Below are positions 37,927-48,313 of a stretch of 64,000 bases of DNA, piece after piece. Source of the stretch: Gnetum montanum (lineage: Eukaryota; Streptophyta; Gnetopsida; Gnetales; Gnetaceae); contig MNCI01010439.1 of the NCBI GenBank assembly GCA_015680685.1, forward strand, positions 587,900-651,899, given 5' to 3'. Numbering within the stretch: position 1 is the first letter of the stretch; every line of letters starts with the position of its first letter. Under the pieces are notes generated by a model. It searched no databases. It was not told where the DNA came from and was given only the letters and a program-made list of their open reading frames with translations. Made by a program: the position numbers and the translations under genes.

Positions 37927-38760
37927 ATGTCTTCTTCTCATAGGAGTGATTCTCTGTCCAAGTTTGATGGGGTACATCAACAGGTAGCTAAAGAGGAAGG
38001 CAAATTAAGGAAATGAAAAAGTGTAGAAGAATACAAATACGACCCTTTCATTTGCAAGAGGAAGTTTTGATTCTATGATAGTGAGGAAGAATCAACACTT
38101 GATGAGGTGGTGAATTGGAAAACCTTGCCACTTAAAAAATTTCAATATGAAATTATGGCAAAGTTGATCAGTTATGGGACTCCATGGATAGTAGATTTCA
38201 AGTTGTCCTAAAAATTGCTGAAGAGTCCAAAGAACAAGGTAGTGATTGTGAGCGCAGGAGGTGCAAGGAAGCTAAACATGCCTATCAAAGAGGTAAGGGC
38301 AAGATTGCTACAATAGAGGAAGTTGTGGAAAGTGAATTAGATGATGATGGTGGATGTGACATCTACCATTATGAACATCCTAAGGGATGTTATCCCATAG
38401 TGTTGAACTTATAGGAGTTTGGGGTGTATGCTTTAAATCCATGACTAGCACAAAGGCAAACACCTAGAGGATTGTCTTATCCTCAAGGCAACTCTAGGTA
38501 GTTCCACTAGCAAAAACAATATTATCCAAGTGGAAATCCACCACAACCCTATGAGCAATATCAACAGTGGTAGCAACCATTTTCATGGATGCTGGCACCA
38601 GCAAGGTAGTAATACCCTTATAGAAAACCTAATCCATATGGGTATTACGTTTAGTAATCCTTGTCTCCATGTGACTCTTCCAATCACATTTCCATTTTTC
38701 AGCCTCACCACTACCCTCTTGATACTTATTGAACTCATTCTCCACATGTAAGAAGAGATA
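37927..38760 (+). pseudogene. gag of C with the capsid core deleted
   Basis: ATG at 37927 (MSSSHRSDSLSKFDG) runs within about 15 codons into HQQVAKEEGKLRK. In D the counterpart of the latter (EQVAKEEGELQKRE, near 46760) lies ~1.4 kb downstream of the ATG, so the capsid core (ESWYQSLEPETIRRW in D) is missing. KTLPLKKFQYEIMAKL and a knuckle at about 38355-38390 follow, with its second Cys changed to Tyr. A Tyr/Pro-rich linker (YPYRKPNPYG near 38617) is present. Confidence 0.8.
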
Positions 38761-39149
38761 CCACCTTTTACCCTTATCCTCCTCCTATTCATAAAAATCT
38801 TGCTTCATCATCAACACAGCTACCACTTGCTCCATTTATGTAAGGTGAACTACCAGTTCAATCGTAACAACGTAATGCCACAGGATTGTTAACCTATAAC
38901 TGGTTCATCAATTAAATTATTTGGACACTCAATCCAAGAAAAGACCTTTCTTCTAACCTCGCAGTCCACCTAAGCCCTCACCTACACTTATGGTTGACAA
39001 TTGTGTTTCTTCATCTTCCTTTGTATCAAATTTATTTGAGTCCCCTTCAAATCAAATCCCACTCCAAATCCATACTATTATGTCAACTCATGCTATATTT
39101 GATTAGATTCAAGATGGAAACCTTCCCAAGAAATTAGCTAATCCTAGAA

Positions 39150-39590
39150 GTCCTCTGATTTATTTGTAGATTGCTAAGAAAAAACCATGCAAATCTCTTC
39201 TTGATTTAGGTTCTAGTGTCAACCTGATTTCTCATAAGATGTGTATACTACGTGGATCTTACATCCTCTCAAGAAGAGCAATATCAGATTAGAATTGGTA
39301 GACTAGTCCATCACTATTTCATTAGGACTAGTTGAAGACATTGTGACCACTATTTATGGGTGGTCTTATCCTATTGATTTCCTAGTGATCAAGGTGGAGA
39401 ACTACAAAAGAAACTTTCCAATCATCATGGGAAGGACATGGCTAAGCATTGTTGATGTAAAAATGGGCATAAAAGATCTTTTTCTAGAAATATCTAAAGA
39501 AAATGCATTCAGAAAAATCGAGAAGAAGCTCATTCCATGCATTGTGTACCACGATACGAGGTGTAATTGTGTGCAGAAACTCTAGGCAAT
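39150..39590 (+). pseudogene. Aspartic protease of C, decayed
   Basis: SLLDLGSSVNLISHKM near 39200 has D-L-G where E has D-S-G. An 80-codon open stretch at 39343-39585 contains YPIDFLVIKVENYKRNFPII and MGRTWLSIVDVKMG. It is homologous to the proteases of A, B, D and E. Confidence 0.88.
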
Positions 39591-41340
39591 GAAACCATCA
39601 TTCATCTTTGCATGCAAATAGTGTGCATCGAAAGCTGACATTCAATAGTGTTTATATGTAGCAACCACAAAATAAGAGGGCATCCAGTGGTTGACTACTA
39701 ATCCTGAAAGTAACACACTTTGTATGGAACCAACTAAGTGCCTGACATGCACATATGTCATAGGCATGGATGAACTAAAGCAACTTCATCACCAACTCTC
39801 TAATAATGCAGATGATGATACCTACTAATGAGAGCTGGAAATTCCTAAAAATTTTCAGCAAAATCCCTTTGAACTAAAGACTCTATCAGTTGGCATGGAA
39901 TATGTGTTTTTAAAAAATATGAAGCCAATAATAGTTAATGCAAATATTTCTCTAGAATAAAAATAGATGCTGTTAAAAGTGGTTGAAAAATGGTCAGTAG
40001 CCTTTTCTTGGTTATATCCTGAATTCATAGGGATTAATCCTAGGATATGCTAGCATTGCATCTACATTGACCCAACTGTAAAGCCAAAGAGATAGCCATA
40101 GAGGCAATTGAATCCCAAAATGAAGTAGATCATCAAAGAGAAAATTGAACAACTCCTCAAGGCAAGGTTCATTTATCCCATTGCAGATAGTGATGGGGTT
40201 AGTCCACTCATCAGTGCACCAAAGAAAGGGGCAAGTGGCAGGTCTGCATTGATTTTTGGCTACTAAACATGGCAACATTGAAGGACCATTTTTCGTTGCC
40301 ATTCATTGATCATGTGTTAGCCACAATATTTGGGCATTGCTACTATAGTTTTCTGGATGGTTATAGTGGCTATAACTAAATCTAAATCGCACCGGAGGAC
40401 CAAGCGAAAATAACATTCATAGGTCCTTGGGGAACTTTTTCATATCACAAGATGCCTTTTGGTTTGTGTAATTTTCTTGCTACATTCCAATGTCTGGTCT
40501 TGGGCATTTTTCAATAGCAAATTGGTAGTGGTGTGAAAGTCTTCATGGATGACTTCTTCACCGATGGAGCTACATTTGAGTAAGCTTTGGACCACTTTGA
40601 GAAAGAACTTAAATGATGTGTTGAAATAAATCTATGGCTCAACTAGCAAAAAAGTCTTTTGATGGTCTAGGAAGGCATTGCATTTAGGCACCAATTATCA
40701 CAAATAGGAATTGAGGTAGATCCTAAAAAATAAGGGTCATCCAAGGAGTAACTTGCCAACTAGAAATTATCAAAGATATTGGACATATTAGCTACTATTG
40801 GCGATTCATTGAGAATTTCTGCAAGATTGCAAAATTGTTGGCTAAGTTGACAAAGAAAGATGCTTCACTTATCTAGACTAATAAATATGAAAAAGCATTC
40901 CAAAAATTGAAGGAGAAACTTATAGAAACTCTAATTCTATAGGCACCCGATTGGTCCAGACCATTTCATGTTATGATGAATGCATCAAATTACGCTTAGG
41001 AGCTGTGCTTACATAGATGGATGACAAGAAACATCCATACTATATTCACTATGTAAGCCAAAGAATTATGGATGCATAACTGAACTACACCACACCACAA
41101 AAAATAATTGATGGTAGTGGTATATGCCTTGGAGAAATTTAGGTACTATGTACTTAGATACAAGGTGTTTGTGCACAAATACCATAATGCCATCTACTTT
41201 CTAATGAACAAGATGATGGTGAGCCCTTGTGTCATATGATGGCTAGTGATCTTACAGGAATTTGATCTTACAATGGTAGATCAAAAGGAAACTGAGAATG
41301 TGGTTGTTGATCACTTATCTTAGTTATTATGGGACAACAA
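39591..41340 (+). pseudogene. Protease-RT linker, reverse transcriptase and RNase H of C, decayed
   Basis: The linker has VATTK and EIPKNFQQNPFELKTL near 39840. RT landmarks: FLDGYSGYN near 40350, FGLCNFLATFQ near 40458, VKVFMDDF near 40535. RNase H has YIHYVSQRIMDA near 41040 and VVVDHLS near 41300. Frameshifts and stops are frequent. Athila type. Confidence 0.9.
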
Positions 41341-41365
41341 ACAGGATGAAAGCCCACTATCTGAT

Positions 41366-42190
41366 TTGTTTCCTAATGAACTTCTCTTTGTTGAGGCTAT
41401 AACTAAACAATTACCCAATGAACCCAAATGGTATGATGGCATTCTCACCTATCTTCTCACTCAAGAGATTCCACAAGGGTTGGACCATTGGAAGAAACAA
41501 CATTTTCTTCACCGGATAAAATGCTTCATGGAGATTAACGAACACCTCTATGAGGTGTGTGCCAATGGCCTGGTTCAATGATGTGTCCATGATGTTGATC
41601 AAGTGCATGTTCTCCAAGATTCTCATGAAGGTCCTTGTGGGGGCCACTATGTTGGGAGATGCACAAACATCAAAATCTTGATGATAGGGTATTATTGGCC
41701 AAAAATCTTTAGGGATGCTAATCAATATGTGTGCTCTTGTGAATGCTACCAATGAGATGGTGGAATGACTACTTGAATAGAGGGACCTTAACAATGAATT
41801 CAACCACTAGAACCATTTGACATCTGGGGCATTGATTTCATGGCTCTGTACACTTTCAATAGCCTGTGACCTCATCCTTGACTTAAGTCTAGCACAAAAA
41901 GAAAGATTAATGAATCTCAACTTGCTGGACAAAAATTGATTGGTGGCCTTATCATCTAATGAGGTACACAAGGAATTCAACAAAAAGTGCCATCACCTTA
42001 GAATTAGGAAAGTCAAACTTCAATCAGGAGATAAGGTTCTCTACTAAAACCCCACACACATACCTCAATGAACTAAGTTTCAAACATTGTGGAAAGGATC
42101 TTATATAATTTACGAAACTTTTTCTTATGGGGCCATAATGATCTACAAACCTGAGAGTTAACATATAACAAGTCAAACCTTTCCACAAGC
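41366..42190 (+). pseudogene. Integrase of C, decayed, core largely missing
   Basis: A 71-codon open stretch at 41366-41581 covers the start. Zinc-region sequence follows (EGPCGGHYVGR-like near 41630; CECYQ near 41740). The core begins (FDIWGIDFMAL near 41815) but is cut about 50 bp later. The C-terminal part resumes near 41900 (EVHKEFNKKCHHLRIRKVKL) with a GPY/F-like WKGSYIIYETFSYGAIMIY near 42095. The DDE core is therefore deleted. Confidence 0.85.
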
Positions 42191-44223
42191 ATAAGCTTGC
42201 TAATACAAAAAATGCCTCATTAGATGAACAACCACACTCAATATTTCAAATCTCCTACTTTCAACTTAGTCATGGGGAAGATAGCCATCCATGCTAACTA
42301 TATAAGTGGCTTCCTAATTTTTCATCCTTTTGTTTTATACCCTATTACTTTTACAACTTTTTGTTTTACACATTCTTTATCTTACACTTTTTGTTTTCTA
42401 CATTATTAATCTTTCAAATTTTTTTTTACAACATCATTTGTACATTTTGTTTTTCTTAGCTTTTTTACAATTTCTTATATATTTTTCTTTATTTGGATGT
42501 GATCTTCTTATTATTATGCTTTAATAATGACATGCCTTATTGCCGCTTGGGTACAGTGTGGTTTGATTGATGTGGGCATGTGATATCTGGTTATTTGATT
42601 ATTGGTGTCTAGATTCTAGCTTTGAATTTTGTTATTGATAATTAGGACATGGTTTCTTTTTCATGCAATAGGCAGTGAGTCCACAACATCCACCCATCCA
42701 CAAACTCTATGGCTTTTCTTATTCTAAAAATGTGCAGTCTCTTTTTCATTAATAAAACTTTAATGAACTTGTGACTTTAGTAGTTTCTAGATTTGAAAAG
42801 GATTCAAAGGTTTGAATAGGGTGTAACTTCAAGGGGATTCGATATTTTTTGTACCTTTCTTCTTATTGGATGCATGTGTGTTTTCATGGATTTCTTATCA
42901 TTATGTGTTGACCAATAACAGGAAGTTGAATAAGCCTTTGCATGATGTGGTTCCCATCATAAAAATAAAAAAAATGATGGGAATTCAAAGCACATTCCTT
43001 AAAAAAAATAAATAGGCTACAAGCCCTAGTTATGGGACTAGAAAGACATGTTACCCATGCCTGAAGGTCCCCTCCAACTAAGGCCCTTCCTCACTTCCTA
43101 CTTCTCTTTTCTTCTCTAATAAGGAATGGTGGTTGTTCTGTGTGAGCATTTTTATGTCTCATGGGGATGAACTTGTCTTAGAATGGTGATGCAATGTCAC
43201 TGAACATGGTTGGTTTTGGTTTGGACTAAGTATGGAGCTTATCAAGTCATTTAACCATAAAATTCATAAGGGACTTTATGTGACTTTAATCATGAACTAC
43301 ATTCCACTCTCTCTCATTCATCTATGCTTTCCATGTTTCACCTCACTACCAGTTTCATGTTCTTGTTTGATGTGTCAAAATTCTTAGGTAGTTTCTTTTG
43401 GATTTTTTCTCTTTAACTCTTTAGAACCATTAATCATCCATGGGGCCCACAGACTCCTTAGTTTGAAGTTATATAAGGGTAATAAAAGGCTTGTGCCTAC
43501 TTTGGAAAGGACCCACTTGTATATCTTTTAGTTGGGTTCGTTCAGTTCTTTACTCTTTGACATCTTTAGAATCAAATCTTTTTGTTTATCTTATTAATGA
43601 ATTGAATTATGTGCATCTTCACAATGTTTTCAGTGAAATATTTTATTATTATTGTTGTGAATTCTTAAACCCTCTTCAATCATTTCATTGCATTTGAACT
43701 TTTCTAGATTGTTAATGTTCTACTTATCCATTTTACCCTATTTATCAACTTTTTTTCTAACACTATTAACTAAATTAATTCACCATAATCATAACTTAGC
43801 CAAGTGTTACCATCGACGAGACAAGGAACTTCAAAGCTATATGTTATACATTGCATACTAATCCATGATTGTGTTGTGATTACAGTGGGAAGCACAGATT
43901 GGAAGCGGGATTGTCTTCACCAAAGGATAAGTAGTAGCATTTTATGATGAGGAGTGTTCATGATTATTGGATCTTCTCCCTCGCTCTTCAACTACCAAGA
44001 GGAGTTGGATTTTAGTTTTGTCCAAGGTATTTACTTCTCTTATCATGAACACCTATTTTTGTAAAAGATTGTGATTAGTACACTTGGGTACTTAGAGTCT
44101 ATTTGTTCCAGCTGAGTTAGTCTGTATGTTAGTCAATAATTTCATACTTGCCCAATACTTGGTAAGGAACTTGTTCCTCCTCTTATTTACTCGAGGACAA
44201 GTTTTCATTCAGTTGTGGGGGTA
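42191..44223 (+). other. 3' noncoding region and polypurine tract of C
   Basis: It holds a T-rich tract (about 42320-42480) of TTTTTGTTTTACA-like microrepeats. A hairpin lies at 42951-42983, and a conserved word (TAGAAAGACATGTTACCCAT) near 43045. A last stretch ending GTTGTGGGGGTA (44212-44223) is the polypurine tract. No coiled-coil ORF like that of B is present. Confidence 0.7.
42951..42983. repeat. Perfect 10-bp hairpin
   Basis: TTCCCATCAT (42951-42960) pairs with ATGATGGGAA (42974-42983) around a 13-base A-rich loop. A shorter version occurs in E at 62478-62512, and D has its unknown-base run at the same place. Confidence 0.9.
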
Positions 44224-44269
44224 TAATGAATCATATTTTAACATGCTTTGATATTAGATGCTTGATATC
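44224..44269 (+). mobile_element. 3' LTR of C, left piece
   Basis: TAATGAATCATATTTTAACA follows the polypurine tract and matches the first bases of the C 5' LTR, with TG changed to TA. It ends in the ATATC duplicated by the insertion of D. Confidence 0.88.
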
Positions 44270-44296
44270 TGATGAGACACGATTCGCATAGGCCGT

Positions 44297-44336
44297 GATA
44301 TCGTGTCATCCCCTGCGATATCGTGTACGCGATATC
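44297..44336. promoter_or_regulatory. GATATC cluster upstream of the D TATA box
   Basis: GATATC occurs at 44297, 44317 and 44331, each followed by CG, ending 18 bases before the TATA box. The 3' LTR keeps two (50440, 50454). A repeated palindromic word at this place is consistent with a U3 promoter element; the binding factor is unknown. Confidence 0.45.
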
Positions 44337-44616
44337 GCGGTCTACCGCTAAGTCTATAAATAAGAGACGACTCTCCCTTGTTTTCTCATCCTAAGTTAGA
44401 AGTAGGAAAACTTTGGAAGTTTGATCACTCTAGAGATAGAATATTTTCCATGTGCCCGCAGTAGGAGTCCTAAAGTGAACAGATCTTTATTCGAGCAACA
44501 TTGTACCTAAACACAAGTTGTGTACGGCAATAAAGATGAACTTCCTGGATAAACCTTGCAGTGCATAGAATAGGATTTTATTCATTGTCATTTATTGCTT
44601 TCTCCTAGAATGCAGA

Positions 44617-44720
44617 ATGAGTACGACTTGATTACGAGCATCTAAGGATGTGTATAGATAGTCAAGGAACCGACTGCTCATCGCAACGCGGTATGAGTAC
44701 GACTTGATTACGAGCATCTA
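44617..44720. repeat. 28-bp direct repeats inside the D LTR
   Basis: The same 28 bases (starting ATGAGTACGACTTG) occur at 44617-44644 and 44693-44720, 76 bp apart. The 3' LTR carries both at the equivalent place. Confidence 0.9.
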
Positions 44721-44818
44721 GTGTGACTACTTGGTAACCTAGTGGCGTATTCAGGATCTACGCTTGGTAATCCCAGTGGTAGTCGTGCACCAAGATGTGT
44801 ACGGTTAGTCAAGGAATC

Positions 44819-44819
44819 N
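44819..44819. other. Unknown base marking a probable assembly join
   Basis: Single n in the D 5' LTR where the 3' LTR has about 100 extra bases (from about 50941 to 51045). Confidence 0.7.
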
Positions 44820-45180
44820 CCCAGCAACGATTAGCATTTGGTAACCACGGTTGCATCGGTTCAGGGTGTGTACGGTAAGTGGGAATGAATGCTGATGCTA
44901 TGTAATTTAGACTTAGTCCATTAGTTAGAGTTAGTTAGTTTCTCAACCATTCACCTCGATAGCATAGGAGATAAAACATAAAAGACCATAAAAATCATAT
45001 ACCTCAAACTTACTTAACCATACACTGTGACAAGTACAAGTAAGTCTAGGAAGACAATGAATGATTAACCCCAAGTGTTCCATGGGGCGTGTAGGCACTT
45101 AGTTTGCGGAGTTTGACTGGATCACACGTGCTATGCTCCTTTCATATGGTTGAGTGTAGGGGTACCTCACCAATCATCAT

Positions 45181-45198
45181 TAGCGTCGTTGCTGGGGA
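45181..45198 (+). other. Primer-binding site of D (tRNA-Asp type)
   Basis: TAGCGTCGTTGCTGGGGA matches the tRNA-Asp complement TGGCGCCGTTGCCGGGGA at all but three sites, all transitions. Confidence 0.92.
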
Positions 45199-45323
45199 CT
45201 AAGTGTTTGTGCGCTGAATAGAACATAAAGGATATCACTCACATCATTGGGAGCCTAAACGTACCTTTGGGTTAATCAAGATAAAAATTATATAACGGTA
45301 ATTAGCACATCGAATAAGACATC

Positions 45324-47815
45324 ATGTCTTATTCTTCTTCTCACAAGAGCACATCACCTAAGGATAATACAAAGAACAGTCGACAATCAAAAACACATAA
45401 CCTAAATCAACCAGTTCCCCAGCAATATAGGGTGGAATATACTCATCCCGATGAGTATATTCCCAATTTTACTTTTATCTTCCATCAAGATGAACAGATG
45501 CGCTGGAGAGATCTACATGGTAACATAGTGTTACCCCTAGATCGGGCAGTCCCTAACATGCTTCTCCATGCTTTGACATAGATTGGCATGACAGAATTTT
45601 ATGCTGAATACGTTATGGGTGATTTTGACATGAGGGATTACCATCCCACAGCTTTGCAACGTATGAGGGACTCAAGGTAGGAGAGCTAACATACACTGTT
45701 GAAGGGCAAAGAGGTCCTGCATGTCCTTGGTAAAACTAGAGATGGTGAACCACTTATAATTGGTTCGCTATCAAGAGATGTTCCCCCTCTTAACGAAAGT
45801 GAGGAGGTAGGGTATTGGAACCTATGATCAACAATACATATCCTTGGTTCTGATGCCCATGAACACCAACTGTTCATAGAAGGAACAACACATGACAAGG
45901 ACAGGCACTTAGATCATCACCACGATTGGGGCCATAGCAGCTGAAGAGAAGGCAAGAAACATCGTCATGGCGATGGTTCTCCTTCTTCTTCCCCTTCTTC
46001 ACATCACTCACCCTCTCCTTCCACATCAGGGCGTAATCATGACGAGCATAACAGAGAGGATAAAAGTAAGAAAAATGAAAGACCTCGATGAGAGAGTCGA
46101 GAGAGAGGATAAGGGCATGAACAAAGGGAAAGTAGGGAACAACGAAGACATCACAGGCGTCATGAAAGAGATGATCATGACAAACCGCTACTTGCAACCT
46201 GAAGTATGCTTGACATAATGGAGATTGTTAGAATTCCCACAAGGCATTTAAAATATAGTCGGATCAAATGCTTAGACATGAACAACATCCCACGATTTGA
46301 AGGGGGATACAATGCTGATCCGCAACATCATTTATAGGCATTCCACGATGCCTGTGCCTTGCAAAATATAGAAAATGAGTGGCAAAAACTTAAGTTGTTC
46401 CCAAGGACACTCACCAAGGAAGCAGAGAGCTGGTACCAGTCCTTAGAACCGGAAACCATCAGGAGGTGGAGTACAATGTTAGAATTGTTCAATGATAAGT
46501 ATGAAACATACTCCTGAGTGTCTAATTTGCATAAGCAGATCCAAGGCTGGAAGCAAGGTACTTATGAACCCTTGGATGCTGCCATGACCCACTACTACAC
46601 ATTATTACATTGTTGCCCGGACCATGGTTACGCTTAGCAGGATCAACTTCACCACATCGTGGATGGGCTAAGGCATAAAACTAGAAGATCCTTTGGGACT
46701 TATGCCCAAGGGAGACTCTCACAACTCAGAGCCCATGAAGTTCATTGCTTGTTGGAGCAAGTAGCAAAAGAAGAAGGTGAGCTACAAAAAAGAGAAAGTG
46801 CAGAATAATATGACCATGATCCCTCTCTTCGAAAGAAGGGAGTGAAATTTTGCAATGAAGAGGATGAGTCACCAATCGAAGAATTGGTGAACAGAAAGAC
46901 CTTGCCGCTTCAAAAGCTCGCAATGGAAATAGCAGCCAAGGTAGATGACATATGGAGTTCCTTAGACTCTAAAATTGAAACTGTCTTAAAAATTGTAGAA
47001 GAGTGGTAGAACAAAGTAGTGACAAAGGTAAGACAAAGTGGAGAGATTTAGGCCCTGCACATAACAAGGGTAAGGGGAAAATCACTAACTTCGATGTGTT
47101 TGTGGACTCTGACACAGACGATGACGGTGGATGTGAGATCTGCCACTATGACCATCCTAAGGGATGTTGCCCAATCATCTCACATCTATAAGAGTCTGGG
47201 GTGTATGCACTTAATCCAAGACTTAATCAACGGCAAACACCCCGTAGGTTACCTTATCCCCAAGGTAACCCAAGGCAATTCCACCAACCATTAACGTATT
47301 ATCCAAGTGGAACGCGACCACAACCCATCGGATAACATCAATAGTGGCAATACCCACAGTCATGGGGGATGCCATCACCGAAACATCAATACCCTTACCG
47401 GCAGCCTGACCCTTATGGATATTATGTGCAGCAGCCGATTTCTCCAAGTGACTCTATGAGTCACACAACTCCCCATTGTCACTACCAAGTTTGGGAGTAC
47501 TTTAGAAGGACTCCTTCCCCTCTGAGAGATACTCCATACCCACACCATCCTCCAAATCCATCCGCACCTCTTCCATAAGTAGCTCCCATAACACCTCCTG
47601 ATCCAATAATGCAAGGGGAACTTCCTACTCAACCACAACAATGTCATGCTACGAGAGCTGTAAATATTCAACCTGCTGCTAGTTTTGACAACTGTAAAAA
47701 GAGAAGACCCTTCTTCAAAACCAAAAGCCTAGATAAACTCTCGCAACAACAAGCGGTTGAGCCCATGTACACTCCTCCACCATCTAACACTTCGGAGCAC
47801 CCTTCAGTCTAGTAG
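45324..47815 (+). pseudogene. gag of D, near full length, decayed
   Basis: ATG at 45324 (MSYSSSHKSTSPKDN) opens 85 codons including MRWRDLHGNIVLPLDRA. The capsid core lies around 46280-46510 (FHDACALQNIENEWQKLKLF, ESWYQSLEPETIRRW, MLELFNDKY). EQVAKEEGELQKRE follows near 46760. The zinc knuckle at 47132-47167 reads CEICHYDHPKGC, spacing CX2CX3HX3C, all four ligands present. A Tyr/Pro/Gln-rich linker (YPYRQPDPYGYYVQQPISP near 47390) leads to the protease. Several frameshifts and stops. It is the best preserved gag in the window. Confidence 0.9.
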
Positions 47816-47827
47816 AGCTTAACGCAT

Positions 47828-48313
47828 ATGGTTATCTTAATGTATACCGTAACCGACTGGATCAAGGTAGGCCACTTTCCAAGGAAACTAACCCACCCTG
47901 GAAGTCCCTTAATCTACCTTCAAGTTGTCGAAAATGAACCACATAGGGCTCTTCTTAACTTAGGTTCCGGAGTCAATTTAATATCACGAGAAATGTATCA
48001 AGCTTGGAACCTGCCCCAACTTAAGAAGAGTAACATTCAACTAGAGCTGGCAGACCAGTCCATCACCATTCCCTTGGGATTGGTGGAGGACATCATTACC
48101 ACTGTGTGTGGTTGGTCTTACCCAGCTAATTTCTTGGTGATTAAGGTCAACAACAACAAAGGGGACTTCCCAATTATAATGGGAATTAGGATCCATGATT
48201 TTTCCTTGGAAATCTCTAAGATAAATATTTATGGAAAGATCGAGAAGAGGAAAGTTCCATGCATCACATACAGTGATTCATCGGGTGATGACATGGAGGA
48301 AATGCCCATGTAA
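47828..48313 (+). pseudogene. Aspartic protease of D, active site lost
   Basis: A 161-codon open stretch. ALLNLGSGVNLISREMYQAW near 47947 has N-L-G instead of D-S-G. ITIPLGLVEDIITTVCGWSY and NNKGDFPIIMG follow. Compared with C, the GRTWLSIVDV segment after FPIIMG is missing. The open frame is longer than most here, but the catalytic Asp is gone. Confidence 0.9.

Larger units (their letters stand above)
44270..45179 (+). mobile_element. 5' LTR of D
   Basis: Starts TGATGAGACACG and ends CAATCATCA. TATA box within CTATAAATAAG (44354-44364). Three GATATC words lie upstream. It is shorter than the 3' LTR because about 100 bp are missing at the unknown base 44819. Confidence 0.92.

Noticed and set aside
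41411-41803. 130-codon minus-strand ORF in the C integrase region
   Set aside because: It is the antisense of the integrase zinc region, which explains its openness.
42191-44223. An env-like ORF after integrase in C
   Set aside because: Only short hydrophobic frames in the T-rich tract (e.g. 42224-42409), which come from TTT codons; no coiled-coil counterpart of B found.
45874-46197. 107-codon minus-strand ORF
   Set aside because: Lies opposite the gag of D and has only Cys/His-rich composition from antisense reading of a Lys/Arg-rich stretch.
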